Below, in pieces: positions 1 through 12,661 of a DNA stretch of 64,000 bases. Below the pieces are notes generated by a model. The model was not told the origin of the DNA, did not search any database, and saw nothing but the letters and a program-made list of their open reading frames with translations. Source of the stretch: Physcomitrium patens (taxonomy: Eukaryota > Streptophyta > Bryopsida > Funariales > Funariaceae); the NCBI RefSeq assembly GCF_000002425.4, contig NC_037275.1, forward strand, positions 10,774,533 through 10,838,532, given 5' to 3'. Each line of letters begins with the position of its first letter. Within the stretch, counting starts at the first letter, position 1. A program made the position numbers and the translations under genes.

Positions 1-1206
1 CTAATGATTTTTATAATATTTATTATATATTATGATTTTAAGCACTTTAAATATATCTTTTTGTCCTAAAACAACTACTAAGTTGATTTAGTAACTCATA
101 TCTCTTGAATCTTCAAATTAGATGGATTTTGTTGAGAAAAATTCTTGTGTGAAGTAAACTTAAGCATAGAAGGAAGGTAGGATTCCTTTCACATCTTCAT
201 CTTTCAATATTGATTTTGATTTTTTTGAATTGGATGTAGTTGTGGCATAATTTACTATAGTTTATTTTATTTTATTTTATTTTATTTTAAGTAATTTTAT
301 TTCTGATGTTCCATCTTCTTATAATAAATACATAGAATTATAGACTTTCTTTTGGATTTATCATTATGTTTGTATTCTTTTGAATATTATTTTGGTAGTC
401 ACTTTGATAGCCATTTGTCTTTGCTTTTTAGATTGATGAAAAATACTTTTAATTTAGAAGAAGAGTCTTTCATGGTTGTCTCTTCTTGAAGAAGAATAGA
501 AATTAGCTTAAGAAATGTTGCATTTTTTGTGATTCTTAATGTCTATATGAAAGTACCATATTTTAATGGCATAAACCTTATTAGAGTTAATATTTCTATT
601 TAAGGTGAAATAATAACTCATATGGCCTGACATTATTAAAATAGATTTTTAAAATTATAGAGACATTGTGTAACAGATTTTTCTACTTTCATCTTTTGTG
701 TAACAATTTTTTTTTTAAAGTGGACTTGAGTGATTATATCACTTGTTGAATATGTAATTTCAATGGATATTTAAGTCTCATTTTCTATTTTGTATGTTCT
801 TACATGTAAAAAAATCAAATTATCTATATAATTTTATATGGCAAAAAGTACCATTTGATTTTTCTTCCTCCATGTGAGTATTTTACTTTGATTTGTTGAT
901 AATTTTAAATTTGGTTTTAGGATAGGAATTAGTTCTTTTCAATTCTTAAAATTAGATTCCAAATATCTTCTATATCAAATTTCATTTGAATTTTTTGTTT
1001 TCAAATTGAACACCATAGGCCATAAAACATAGACTATTTTTTTTATTGAGAAGATGTTTGCAACCGATCTCATAAAAAAAGAAGTTTAACAATGTCTCAA
1101 TTTCTTTGAAAAATATCTTCAAAAAGACTTTTTTCTTGTGAATTTTTTAATTACTTATTTTTTGGAATTTGTATTGCTAATTTTTCAAAGAGAAGCTCTG
1201 ATATCA
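1..1206 (-). pseudogene. Degenerate Ty1/copia 5' internal region (minus), with initiator-Met-type primer site
   Basis: This stretch is homologous, by eye, to the diverged sequence at about 61.3-62.3 kb, and both read best as copia Gag debris on the minus strand, with no long open frame left. At 1195-1206 the minus strand reads TGATATCAGAGC, which differs by one base from TGGTATCAGAGC, the complement of the 3' end of the initiator Met tRNA that many plant copia elements use as primer site. The element would therefore run right to left, with its LTR to the right of 1206. A TTTTA pentanucleotide repeat lies near 263-293. The family assignment is an inference from weak similarity; the primer-site match is seen directly. 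Confidence 0.45.
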
Positions 1207-1920
1207 TATTAGAACTTAAAGTACTTCTAAGATTAGAGTATAAGTTTAATATTTATAAGTATTTTTTTTTTAATATTATTTTTTATTTTTTATTTTCTTT
1301 TGTATTATTAAAGAGAATATAACTTCATCAAGGGTTATGTCTTTTCAATAAAATGTGATGTTTGGATATTTTATACTTGATTATTTGTAATTATTATTTT
1401 TCAATATGTACAAGTAAGCTTCATCACCAAAGCTAAGAGTTGAATCTCACAGCTTTGAATAATGAATCCTTGATTGTGCTTATTAGTCCTATAAGTCCAA
1501 ATGACAAAATTCCCACCACCATCTACATGCAACTTGCTTAACAAGCTTGAGGCAGCCATCTTTGTAAATCACTTGATAATGCTCCTATTACACTATTTAT
1601 AGGAGTAAGTGCAGATGAAAACTCTAAAACAACTTCAATCAAAATCACAATTCACAATTCAATAAGTATATAAGGTGATTCCAAAGGATGATTATCCAAC
1701 TTGATGTTACTTGATATTTGCAGTATAATGTGTAGTAGACAAGTGATTTTAAGAGCAAAAAAAAATCAAAGAATCAATGGAAATAGGAAGAAGCATTGGA
1801 CACTATGTGGAAGCATGGTAATGGCAATAGTTGATGGCATCATCTCCATCAAATTGAATTCTAATGGTCTTAACAAAGGAAGAGGGAGAGATCCAAATTT
1901 CCAACTACTATGATATGATT
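1207..1920 (-). repeat. Probable copia LTR, diverged; inverted relative to 4210-4745
   Basis: About 470 bp here (roughly 1434-1900) can be aligned with the reverse complement of 4240-4710. Both carry a short frame starting M-M-x-L-D-x-C and sharing A-K-K-x-Q and I-S-I-K-L. Its position directly next to a copia-type primer site suggests an LTR, but neither terminus is certain. The short frame at 1701-1913 is probably not a gene; it is retained only because the repeat is shared. Confidence 0.4.
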
Positions 1921-3453
1921 TGATCTTAGGATATTTGATTTCTAATTTAATAATCTTATTTGTAATTTATTTATTTTATATGATAAAGATCAAGTTGATT
2001 TGCATTTTATTGCTCATCTATCTCTTGATTCATTCATTATCATAAGAACTTTCTTTCATTCATTAATTTAACAATACTTTCACATATCAATACTCACTCT
2101 TTATACATATTCATATAGATATATTTAATTTATATAGAAATAAAATTGTCTACAATTTTTGCTTGCAGTAAGTTGGTACATAGGTTGTAGACCTTGAAAT
2201 TGGAGCTTGAATAGTTGTACAAATAAAAATTCAACAAGCTTATTGATATAAAGGAAAAGAAAATTAAGGAGAAAATTTAGACCAGTCAATGTGGTCTTGC
2301 TACTCTTGATAAGAGTACAATATAGTCATAAGGTAGATAATTTCTATAACCTCAAAAAGTATCACATTTGAATTAGCCATGAAAAATCTAAAAGTATAGA
2401 TTCTCACCAATCTTTTATCAAATTTAATAATCAATTATTTATTAAAGTATGAATTACCATAGAACTACAAATCTATGTGTATAGTGTAGATCTCAACAAA
2501 ATATTTTGAATACTTCAAATTCTTCTTTTGAATTTGATCATGCTAAAAAAATTTAATTTTAAGCTCTAGTGTAATTCATAATGGTATATTATGATAAGAT
2601 ATAAATTTCAATATTTTTGGATGATGATGATTTGAGTAAAGTTGATCCATCTACCCTATGATAAGAAGTCAATGTTTTTGGAAAGTTTTTCATATATAAA
2701 GGATAAAATTCAAATTTGATCAAGTTTTTGTTTATGAATCTTGATGTATCTAAGCTAATTTGGAATAAAGATGTCTTTCTTTGTATTAAAGTTATTTCTT
2801 TGATAAAAGATTATTGTTGTTACAATGTTTTTAAAGTAAATATGTATTATAAATCAAAGTTAACATATAAGCTAGATTTCTACTTTGGAGTTGTTCATAT
2901 ATTATTTCTTCTTAAAAACATGTATTCTAATTAATTGAAAGAGGTTTTTAATCAATTTCTTTGTCAACTATTTTGAATCTCTAAGTGAGATGAAGGTCAC
3001 TGAATAAGATAATTTGGATCATGAAAATGCAAGGATGCAATCCTAACTTTGTTGATGGAGTAATTTAGATCATGAGAATAGAAGGATACAATTGTAACTT
3101 TTTAATGGAGCATCTAGCCTTATTGCTACTACTTCTTCTTTTTAAAAGGAAAATAAAGATATTACTACTCAAATTACAAGAAGCTAGATTTAAAAGACAT
3201 GTGAAATCAATAATGTAGGTTTCATTGGTAATGCATTTTGTTAAAATGGTAGTTGGAGTATTACTCCCAATAATGATTCTTTCAAGTAGTAAGATTAGAT
3301 TCTTCTTCTATTCCAAAAGAAGATGTGGCATTGCACCAATATTCTTATTTCTATCAGCCTTCTATCCAATTTCTACTCTCCTATTCATTTGTCATAATTA
3401 TGTGCTTTAAATTCCAATTGGTTAATAGATATTATCCATTGTTGATATATATT
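1921..3453. other. AT-rich stretch without recognisable gene
   Basis: Only short frames (72 and 61 codons) occur, with no motif and no similarity to other parts of the window that I can see. It is probably old repeat debris between the two inverted repeat copies. Confidence 0.5.
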
Positions 3454-4002
3454 TGTCATGGGTATATACATTTACCTCAATGATTACTTATATGATTAGA
3501 TAGAAGTAGATAAATATAGATTAATTTCATAAAGTCTTTTAGAAAAGCCTTCTAGAAGCTTTATAGATGCAATTTTGACTTTAGATGTGTTGATAGGTTA
3601 GAAACTTAGCCAACAAGTTAATTACATGTTGGTAGCTTGTGGAATAAGTTAACTCCATATAGTAGCTTATGAAACAAGCTAACTATGTGACGTATACATA
3701 GATAACTTTCCTTGCAAGTTAAGACATGTGGCTAACAAAGTCAACACATCTTGGAAGTTCTATAGAATATTGCCACATAGCTCTTAGTTAGAGAATATAT
3801 ATGGAAGTAAGAGTGAAGCTTCTTCACTCTTTTCAATGCCTTTCTAGTCTTTAGTCTTATTTCAAGACTTTCTAGTCTTCTTATTTTTGGCAATAGCCAT
3901 TCCAATTCAATATTATATCATCTTTGAGTGACTTTCTTGTTCCTTTCAATGACACAAGAGTGTATTGAAGGTTTTTTTTCTTTGAGATTCATGTCCTTGA
4001 CA
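3454..4002 (+). repeat. F1 solo LTR with perfect 5-bp target duplication
   Basis: The sequence starts TGTCATGGG and ends CCTTGACA, aligning along its length with the F1 LTRs of N2 and M1. It is flanked on both sides by ATATT (3449-3453 and 4003-4007), a 5-bp target duplication as expected for Ty3/gypsy integration. No internal sequence is present, so it is a solo LTR left by LTR-LTR recombination. The TATA-like box and the hairpin with arms AAGAGTGAAG and CTTCACTCTT are kept. Boundaries are exact at both ends. Confidence 0.92.
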
Positions 4003-4209
4003 ATATTGCTTGTTAGATCTACTACTTGTGGTTTTTTGACAACTTCTAAAATAGATAGGAACCAATAGTAGATGTTCACTACTTCTATTGTAATATTGGT
4101 GTATCCAATAAATTTTTTATAAATCTAAAAATTCCATTAATATAAGTTTGTTAAGTAAAAATAGTGGCTTGATACAAACTTGATACTGATGATATATCAA
4201 AGTTTTATA

Positions 4210-4745
4210 GGACTCATACATAAACGAAGAGTTTGGAACTTACCTTCCTCCATTGTAAAGACTATTAGAATCCAATTTGATGGAGATGATGTCATTAATT
4301 GTTCCCATCTTTAAGCCTTCATATTGTACATGATACTCCCTGCCACCTCCATCCTTGCTTTGGCTTTTTTTTGCACTTAAAACTACTATCTTATTGCATA
4401 TTATTTTACAAGTATCAAGCATCATCAAGTTGGATAATTGCCTTTTAAGATAGCCTTACAAACTTACTAAATTATAAATTGTGATTCTCATTGAAGCTAT
4501 TTCAGAATTTTTATTTATACTTACTTCTATAGATAGCTTAGTAGGAGTATTGCTTAGTGATTAGGAGAAATAGTAGCCTTGAGCTTGTTGAACATGCTTG
4601 AAAATGGTGGCTAAATTTCCATCATTAGAACTTATAGAATTAAAGAGTAGGGTAAGTAAGTTATTACTTGAAGCTTTGAGATTCACCTCTAAGCTTTAGC
4701 AACAACGTTTAGTTGTGCAAGACGACAGTAGAAATGAGATCATGG
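4210..4745 (+). repeat. Probable copia LTR copy, inverted partner of 1207-1920
   Basis: The minus strand carries a 62-codon frame (4240-4428) that aligns with the 70-codon frame at 1701-1913. Further shared blocks include the stretch around the Ala-Lys-Lys residues and the flank with AAGCTTTGAGATTCA. The pair forms an inverted repeat with about 2.3 kb between the arms. The solo F1 LTR at 3454-4002 inserted between them. Identification as an LTR is inferred from the primer site beside the left copy. Confidence 0.4.
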
Positions 4746-4789
4746 AGGTGAAGATGAGGAATGGCGAGAACAATATCATGGAATAAAAT

Positions 4790-6158
4790 CGCCATTACGT
4801 GAATGAAGAAAAAAAAGATTTTATTATAAAAGAGCTTAAATGAAAATATTTTAGTAAATAATCTTAAAAATATTAATAATAGATAAGAAGGTAGTAAAAC
4901 TTAATATATACTAATACTGCCTTCTTATAAAAAAAACTTCTATTTACTTTGTAGAAGCATAAATGAAACAAATAAAATATATAAAATAAATAATTAATAT
5001 AAATATTTTTAAGAAGAAGTTAAGAATAGGTTTTACTAAAATTACCTCACAATACCAAAAATTGATATCCAAAGAAGATTAATTATGAATCAAGGTTAAA
5101 ATTAGATCCTAAGATATAAAATAATATACCTATGGTAATTTTGGAATTCTTTGGTTGCTTAAAGTAAGAAATTAGAGAGTAAAGCTATGTAAGGATTTTT
5201 TGGAAGTTGGTATTATGTGATTTAAAGGCATATTAAGTTTTTGAGGGCTTTTTAAAGAAAACATGTACTTAATAGTTTTGAATTTTGAAGAATAAAAAAA
5301 ACTTTACAAATTTGAAGATTTTGTGAAGATTGTAGTTCTTTTATATATAAAGTTTTGTGAGATTGTAATTTTACTTTTTTTAAATGTATGTAAGAAATTT
5401 GATATCAATTGAATGGTTAGACTAAAAAAATGATACTTTATTGGATTAAAATCTTAAATATTTGAAATTTAGGATGAATGAGGGTTTTTGTGATCTTTAA
5501 TAATTTGCTAATTATTAAATTTAAACTTAGAAATTATAATTAAATAGTTCAACAAAGCAAAATTACTATTGAAAAATCAACATTTGGATTGAAGAATGAA
5601 AGAAGCCAACATTTGAGAGATTTAGGAGTTTTATTTTTATTTTTTATTAGTCAGTGTGATTTTTTTTCAAACTTTATATGCTTATTATTTATTTGTGGAT
5701 TCAAATATAAGTAAAATTTTAGTTGAAATTAATATTTTGATTAATATTTATTGAGATTTAAAATATCTATAGGAATTGATTAGAATTTATTTTGAATTTT
5801 TTTGGATTTTTTTAGAGCTTAGTTAGAGTTGGTTTAAGATTTCATTAAGATTTATTGAAGATTTCATTAGGATTCGGTTAGAATTTACTTAAGATTTTTA
5901 TTTTAAATATTTTTTTAATATTTTTTATTATGCATATTTTTTTAAGATTCATTTATAATTTCTTTATGTTTCTTTTGTAATTTTTTTGATACTTCTTTTA
6001 AAATTTGATTTAAAATTGATTAATAGTGTTACAATTTAATTGAAGTTTGTTTACGATTCTATTAGAGTTATTAGGATCTATTGTTGAAAATTACATTTTA
6101 TCCTTCACAACCAATTGCCTATAGTATTCTCAAGTAAATTTCATAAAATACTATAACA
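4790..6158 (+). repeat. Diverged F2-like LTR
   Basis: In reverse complement this region aligns, although much AT-converted, with the F2 LTRs at 33622-34941 and 39693-41440. The best block is the right end (about 6095-6158), where ATCCTTCACAACCAATTGCC and the terminal ACTATAACA correspond to CCTTCCACAGCCAGATACC and ATACGACA of the better-preserved copy. The left end is approximate. A second copy in the same orientation is at 18129-19163. Confidence 0.55.
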
Positions 6159-6229
6159 AATATAGGAGAAAAGAGTATAATGATGGTTTTGATAATTGAG
6201 GTTAATTTAATAAAAGCTTAGGTTGCTTT

Positions 6230-6393
6230 AATATTTTTTTATATTTATATATATAGATATATATATTTTTATTCTATATTAATTCAAATTATAATTAAAT
6301 TTATTTAAAGCTATATATATAAATATATATGGATATTTATATTTTTATTCTATATTACTCCAAATTATGATTAGATTTATTTAAAGCTATATG

Positions 6394-6425
<32 letters not shown>

Positions 6426-6486
6426 TATATGGATATTTATATTTTTATTCTATATTACTCCAAATTATGATTAGATTTATTTAAAG

Positions 6487-6536
<50 letters not shown>

Positions 6537-6540
6537 AATC
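6230..6540. repeat. Three-copy AT minisatellite with (TA)n tracts
   Basis: Three tandem units of about 100 bp each contain TTTTTATTCTATATTA followed by AAATTATGATTAGATTTATT and TTAAAGCTATAT, separated by TA dinucleotide runs. The longest TA run closes the array at about 6490-6531. Confidence 0.85.
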
Positions 6541-7320
6541 TATTAATCAAACACCACTATTTATTATCTTTTAATTACAAATTTTTCATTTCTATTATTA
6601 AAATTTAAGTTTATTTGAATAATATTTAATAGGTATAATTTGATTAAAATCTTATTAATTTTAGATGGTTCAATATTAAATTGAAGAAAATAAATTTATT
6701 TATGATTATTACTTATATACTATAATATAGAGTTAATTTTTTAAGATTTTGAGTAATTATTGAAGGTTATTAGTTTTTATAGATTAGTTATTGGAAGAAC
6801 AATTGTAGTTGTAAAAAAAATTTGGTCAAAAGTGAGTTTACATACCAGACCATGATCTAAATTAATACTATTTATTTATTTATTTTTATTGTACTTATTT
6901 TTGGAGCCACTCAAATAACTTTAAAAAATCTAGCCAATTGATTAATTGTATCACTATTGGATTGGTTTTTTTCATTAGTCAAAAGTTTTTATCAAAGTAA
7001 AGAATTTTGAGCTGAACACCTATCCAATTTTATTTATTTACTTATTTTGATATTTTTATGATTACATGTTGTAAAAGAGCAAAACATTAATCTTCCTCAA
7101 ATCTTTCAAATTAAGCAGAAGTTGAAAAACCATCAAAATGTAATATGTCTATCTCTAAGGTGTACAAACTAATCCAATATTTGGATTTTGGTAAAATCTT
7201 ATCTTGTTGAAGTAGGGCTTTCCAAATTCAAGAGAAATAATAAAAATATCCAAATGTACCAAATGTCATTGGAAATTTGATAAAATAGTCTAATTTCTTT
7301 GATAGCAAAAAGCCCCCTTG
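6541..7320. other. AT-rich stretch without recognisable gene
   Basis: No frame of useful length and no recognisable repeat. Base composition rises toward the GC-richer segment that follows. Confidence 0.4.
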
Positions 7321-8505
7321 GAGTTCTAAAAAGATTTTTGACTCTATTGAGCCAATTCGGATGAGGGAAGGTACTATCACATTAATACAGGTGAGAGTCA
7401 ATAAATGAGAGAATTCTGCATTTGGGAAGGGTTCCTAACATGTCCAGCTTTGGATCCCAATAGCACTTAATTGTAGACAAGAATGATAATTGCCATTCTA
7501 GTCACAAGAATGCATCACATACGTTTGAACTCTCACTTTTCCTGCTTATCAATTGACAGATAAAATCAATTCGTTAAGCAAGTCGCATTCAACAATAAGA
7601 CTAAAAATCCTCATCGACTTTTGCACCAGTTGGTTACTCGATTCCTCGCCTCAAATATCACATTGCAATAGGTTGAATCTCTGTCGGGCTTATCTTTGAT
7701 TGTATGTCATGTGAATCATTCCCGTCTAAGCCATCCAAATTATTCGATGCTTTCCGCTACATCCAAACCAGACTACCACATCCATTTTGTACTGCACATT
7801 AGTGTGATGCTTGTTACTGGTTCTATTGGTGTTGACATTAACCTTACCTTCTGGTAGGGCATCAAACTTCATAGTAAACGGACTAATCCACACAGAGTCG
7901 TGTTGAATGGACCGTCTCCAGTTGAAGGTCACCCTTGCCATGGACCCTACTCCCTTCTCATCGTTCGTCGAGCTGCAGTGACCGGTGTCCGTGTCAAGCG
8001 AGCTGACCTTCCCAAGTTACGAGGTCGCCAGGCACGAAAGCGTCACCTCAGAATTCACAACTTGAAGACCTCGCAGCGATACCGCATGCTTATGCCCTCA
8101 AGCAACTAGAGCCGCATGGACATATATTCCCACCTGCATTAGTGGAAGCAAATCATACACAGCAGCTCATCCCCTCTCCTCCCACAGCATCGGCACGACG
8201 TGCCTAGGAAGCTATAGAGTCTCACAAGTCTGCAGCACAGCCCTATGCATTTGGATTAAATTTGTCGATTGGTTGGAGCAGGTCCATAATTTGGCACTCG
8301 TCCTCAGAAAATGGCGATCACCATGTGATTGTCGGCAGTGATGGCGGTTCTATTGGTGTGCATGGCTTTGGTAGGGCAGGCACATATAGGGAGGGAGTTG
8401 ATGAGTGTAAGTCTAAGCTTCGCCCCGATGACTTCTCAAAGGCCGACAGCAGTGGCTTTTTCCATCACGATTGCTCCGGTTGGGGCTCCAGAGGAGGCTC
8501 CGAAT
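7321..8505. other. GC-richer segment of unknown origin joined to the broken end of M1
   Basis: This is the only stretch of the window with near-balanced composition and numerous CpG dinucleotides. On the minus strand an open reading from about 8018 down to 7726 (ATG at 7941) contains the residues V-T-F-N-W-R-R-S and K-V-N-V-N-T-N-R. Two plus-strand frames (7900-8109, 8262-8507) are also open. I recognise none of them. The motif GGTTCTATTGGTGT followed by GGTAGGGCA occurs twice (about 7823 and 8346). The right boundary at about 8505 is where the F1 integrase sequence of M1 stops. It could be a cellular gene fragment, a captured sequence or an unrelated transposon; function unknown. Confidence 0.45.
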
Positions 8506-11398
8506 AACAACCATAATTGGCAAAGAAAGATGTTTGTTGCGTAGAAAAATGCACCGTATTATTATAAACAAACTCTGCCAATGGCTAAAGAGTTGTCCAA
8601 TCATCTTGTTGATAGTTGGTGGTACATCTTAAGTATTGCTCCGAGACTTAGTTTACGCGCTCAGTCTGTTCGTCGGTTTGAGGATGAAAATCCAAAGATA
8701 ATTTTATATCCACTTGTAAAATATTAAAAAAGATTCTCCAAAATCTTGATACAAACTGAGTTTCCCTATCCGATATAATATCCTTTGGTAACCCATAATA
8801 GTGATAGATACTATCAATAAAAAGCTTAGCTATTTCTTCACCCGTGATGGATTTTGTACATGGCACAAAATGTGCCATCTTGGTGAAGCAATCTACTATC
8901 ACAAATATAGAGTCATAAGAACCTGAGCTTGGAAGATCTGTGATGAAGTCAATAGAAATAGAAGACCATGATTGTTTTGGAATGGGTAATGGCTAAAGAA
9001 CTCCAAAAGATCGATGACTAGGAGTTTTTGATCTTGAGCAAACATCATATGATTGTACAAAATCTTTGACTGCCTTCCACATTTGAGGCCACCAAAAATC
9101 CCTAGATATGAGCTCCAAAGTCTTATTGTATCCAAAATGTCTTGCTGTTGGAAAGTCGTGATGAACTTGAAGAACACGTAAACGTACTTCTCCTTCTGGA
9201 ACATATAGGCATCCTTCAAAATAGAGTAGGTTGTTCTTGAACTCGAATTTAGAAGGATCATGAGATTTAGAAGAATTATTCTTGATATCGTGAACAAGAG
9301 GGTCTGAAGACATGCTTAACTAGACTTGCTTGAGAAAAGTTAAATCAACAGTCAATGTTGATTTTATTGCTCGAAGATGAAATTGCTCCAACTTCAAGAG
9401 AACAGTTCTTTGTTGCTCAAAAGCTACATCTCCTTCTTTTGGTACAAGATAAGAATGTCTAGACAAGGCATCGCATAAACCTTGTTGTTTTACTTGTCGA
9501 TAAGTGATAATGAACTCGAATCTTGATAAATACATGCTTCAACGAGCTTGACGATGATTTAATATGCGTGTTGACATAAAATACTCGAGGTTTTTATGAT
9601 CCGTATATATAGTGATTGGACTTGAGGTGCCTTCTAGATAATGATGCCATTCTTGAAATGAATCCACAATTACAAGAAGCTCTTTATCATAGATTTCATA
9701 GTTAATCTCGGCTATTGAAAATTTCCTGGAATAGAAAGCTATTGGATGAAATTTATCATCTGCTACCATTTATGACAAAACGGCACCCAAGGCAAAGTGT
9801 GATGCATCTGTTTATATAAAAAATACCTTGGAAAAGTCGACACAATATAAAATTGGTGCAGAAGTAAATTCCCTCTTTAAAACATCAAATGCTACTTCAG
9901 TTTCTTTACTCTACTCAAATTTGTCTTTACAAGTCAAACGCATAAGTGGAGATGTAACTTGAAAAAAGTTTTTGATGAAGATTTGATAGTAATTTGCAAA
10001 GCCCAAAAAGTATTGCACATCTCGTACTGTTCTTAGAATCTTCTAATCTATGATAGTCTGAACCTTCTTCGGATCCATCATCAGGCCTTCGTTGGAAATG
10101 ATGTATCCTAAAAAGTCAACTTGACTAGTGTGGAATACACACTTTTTCAACCTAGCATATAATCCTACATCTCTTAGTTTTTGTAATACACAACGAACAT
10201 GGAGTTCATATTCTTTTGTGTTCTTAGAGTAAATTAGAATATCGTCTAAATAACAAACGACAAAATCATCTAAAAACTCACGAAAAACATCATTCATAAG
10301 ATGTTGAAAAGTAGCTAGTGCATTTGTGAGTCCAAAAGATATGACATTATATTCAAAATGTCCATACCTAGTTCGAAAAAGCAGTCTTTTATTCATCTCC
10401 TTCTTTGATGCGGACCAAGTTATATGCTCCTTGTCGATCTATTTTTGTATAGATCTTTGCTTGATTGAGTTGATCAAGAAGTCTTGAAATCAAAAGTAAA
10501 GGACACCTATTTTTTATGGTGATCTTGTTAAGACCCCGATAGTCTACACATATCCGTAGAAATCCATCTTTTTTCTTCACAAATAAGATCGGCGCTCCTG
10601 CTGGAGATTTTGAATGGCATATGAAGTTTTTAGCCAAGTTCTCATCAATATACTCCTTTAGTGCAGCCAACTCGTTTTGTGATAAGCTATAGATTGGTCC
10701 AAATGGCAGTTGAGCTCTTTCTTAAAGATCAATTGAACAATCATAAGGTCGATGTTCTGGAAGAATATCTACATTCTTCTTCTCAAAAACATCTTAGAAT
10801 TCTTGATATTGACTAGGAATACCACTTGACATCTTTTTACTATTTGAAATGGGCGTGGCATGTATAGCAAAAGATGACCCCTCTTTGGCTACATGCATGA
10901 AAGCTCTTGCCCCTACTAGTAAGGACTTAGATGCACTAGATTTATGTATTTCTTCTTGATTAATAGAATTTCGAAATAAACTACTAAGAAAGTTAAGCTT
11001 ACGAGAAATCCAATCTATGTGAGGGTTGTACTTTTCTAATCAGGATAGTCCTAAAATGACTGGATTCAAAGAAGATCGTATCACATTAAATATTACTACA
11101 CTATTATGATCTTTAATTACTACATCTAAAAGAACAATCTCATGGATAACATCACCAAAAGACAACGAATGACCATCTATGACTTCTACATGTGCGGATT
11201 TGATTTTCTTGATTAACGATATTTCTTGTTTCTTGAGAAAGTCTTCGTGTATGAAAGAAGCTGAGGCTCTTGAATTTAATAATGTAAAGACTTTATGATT
11301 TTTGGATCCTAAACACACATCTATTGTAAAATAAGGTGAGAGATTTGAGGAGAGAATAGGACCTTGACTACGTGTTGCATATGGTTCCAGCCGCACGG
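8506..11398 (-). pseudogene. pol: M1 F1 pol pseudogene (PR-RT-RNaseH-IN), truncated in integrase
   Basis: Read on the minus strand, fragments give protease (11396-11040), reverse transcriptase (10670-10043, including the Y-L-D-D polymerase motif), RNase H (9769-9320), the integrase zinc-binding region (9313-8993) and part of the integrase core (8902-8648). The domains are in the same order as in N2. Several stops and at least two frameshifts break it, for example at the join of the two RT frames near 10390. The protease active site has decayed from D-S-G to N-S-R, both explained by G-to-A changes. Sequence stops about 40 residues after the catalytic Glu region, so the integrase C-terminus, chromodomain, ORF3 and 3' LTR are missing and replaced by the GC-richer segment. 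Not functional. Confidence 0.9.
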
Positions 11399-11404
11399 TC
11401 CCTA

Positions 11405-12446
11405 TTATAGCTGGAAGAACTCGTTTTTTAACACATTATCTTCTTTTGCAATCGTACTCATTTTGTGATTGGGTTGCTTCCTTAGACAATGTTGAGCAGT
11501 GTGTTTAGCTTCTCCGCAATGTGGACATAAGCCCTCATGACATCGTCGAGTCTTTTCCTGCTCCGTGAGGAATTTAAAACGTACTGTATTAATTTGCATT
11601 GGCTCTGGCCTTGATGGAAAGGTTTCCAAAAACTTAGAAGGTGTTGCCATGACTTGACTTGTTCCTCTTCAGCCATATCTTTGTTCTTGATGTCTTTCAA
11701 ATAAACAATTATCACATACAATAGCTTGAGCAATGGATTATTCTAAAGAATCGTTTTTGGGCATTGTCTTTTAATCCATAGAAAAATTGATTGATAAGGG
11801 CTTTATCATTCGAGTCCACATTACAAGTAAGACTTTAGAATTCAACGGCATACATGGTGGCTGAACGTGATTCTTATTGTAGTGATACAAGCTTGATCTT
11901 TGCTACCCTTTTTCGATCACTTTTTCCAAATGTAGCCATAAATACTTTCAAGAATGAGTTCAAATCATAGAGTAGTGATGAATCTTTTTCCATCAAAGGT
12001 ACAAACCAAAAAAGAGCACTTCCAGATAGAAATGCGCATATGAATCCAACTTGAGTAAATCCATCAGGGTATTAGAAAAGATGCAACCTTAAGTAGAGTT
12101 TAACTTGTTACAAAATCCCTCAAAATTTTGATCTTGTTCCATCAAAATTTTCAGGCATACTAATCCTTATCTCCCTTGAGCTTGTAGAAGCAAAACTCTC
12201 GGAATTTGGTTGCGAGGCTAATCGACTTGTTTCCTTCAACTACACAACTTTTTGGCATAGACTCTGAACTTCTTCTATAGTAGTAGGAATAGTGCTTCCA
12301 TGGTTGGTATTGGTGATGTATGAAATTTTGGTTTTAAGAGTGTTGACAAGCTCATGAAGATCTGCGATAGTTGCAAATCTATTTTCACTTCCACCAAGTG
12401 TAGCATCCATGATTTTTCCTTCTATAGACAAGTCAAATGAATTCAA
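11405..12446 (-). pseudogene. gag: M1 F1 gag pseudogene (type B N-terminus)
   Basis: Minus-strand remnant of the structural Gag protein, which packages element RNA. The N-terminal piece (12446-12240) carries the type B leader with S-E-N-R-F-A-T-I-A-D-L. The capsid-like core lies at about 12200-11730, with F-D-G-T-R-S-K-F and S-G-S-A-L-F-W-F. The C-terminus (11650-11405) has an intact CX2CX4HX4C zinc knuckle (C-P-H-C-G-E-A-K-H-T-A-Q-H-C). The core has several stops and frameshifts. Its N-terminus differs entirely from that of N1 and N2 but matches those of P0 and M3. The frame ends just upstream of pol in a different frame, as in the other copies. Confidence 0.85.
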
Positions 12447-12647
12447 AAGTTAAATAAGAGGAGGATAATTTGCAACCTCTAAAAACAAATTCCACAAAGA
12501 GGGATAATCTACTCTCTTTAAGGAAAAGATCAATGTTAGAAAATAAGATTTTTTGTTTAAAGGTGGGTAGTTCGCAACCTTTAAAATACAATAATAGAAG
12601 TTGGATAATCCACTCACTTCTAGAATAAGACAGAAACAATATGTTAG

Positions 12648-12659
12648 CACTCTTGTCAA
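12648..12659 (-). promoter_or_regulatory. M1 putative self-primer binding site
   Basis: The sense strand is TTGACAAGAGTG, starting two bases inside the LTR boundary. It is a perfect 12-nt complement of CACTCTTGTCAA in the same LTR (sense strand of 12828-12839), just downstream of the TATA box. This is the geometry of Tf1-type self-priming. No tRNA primer match is evident. Confidence 0.65.
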
Positions 12660-12661
12660 AC

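Noticed and set aside
2716..3410. Short frames of 72 and 61 codons with hydrophobic residues
   Set aside because: AT-rich sequence yields Phe/Leu/Ile-rich frames by chance; there is no motif and no second copy.
7900..8507. Open frames on the plus strand in the GC-richer segment as genuine genes
   Set aside because: Frames on both strands are open mainly because of composition. No start context, domain or conservation supports any single one, so only the segment is reported.
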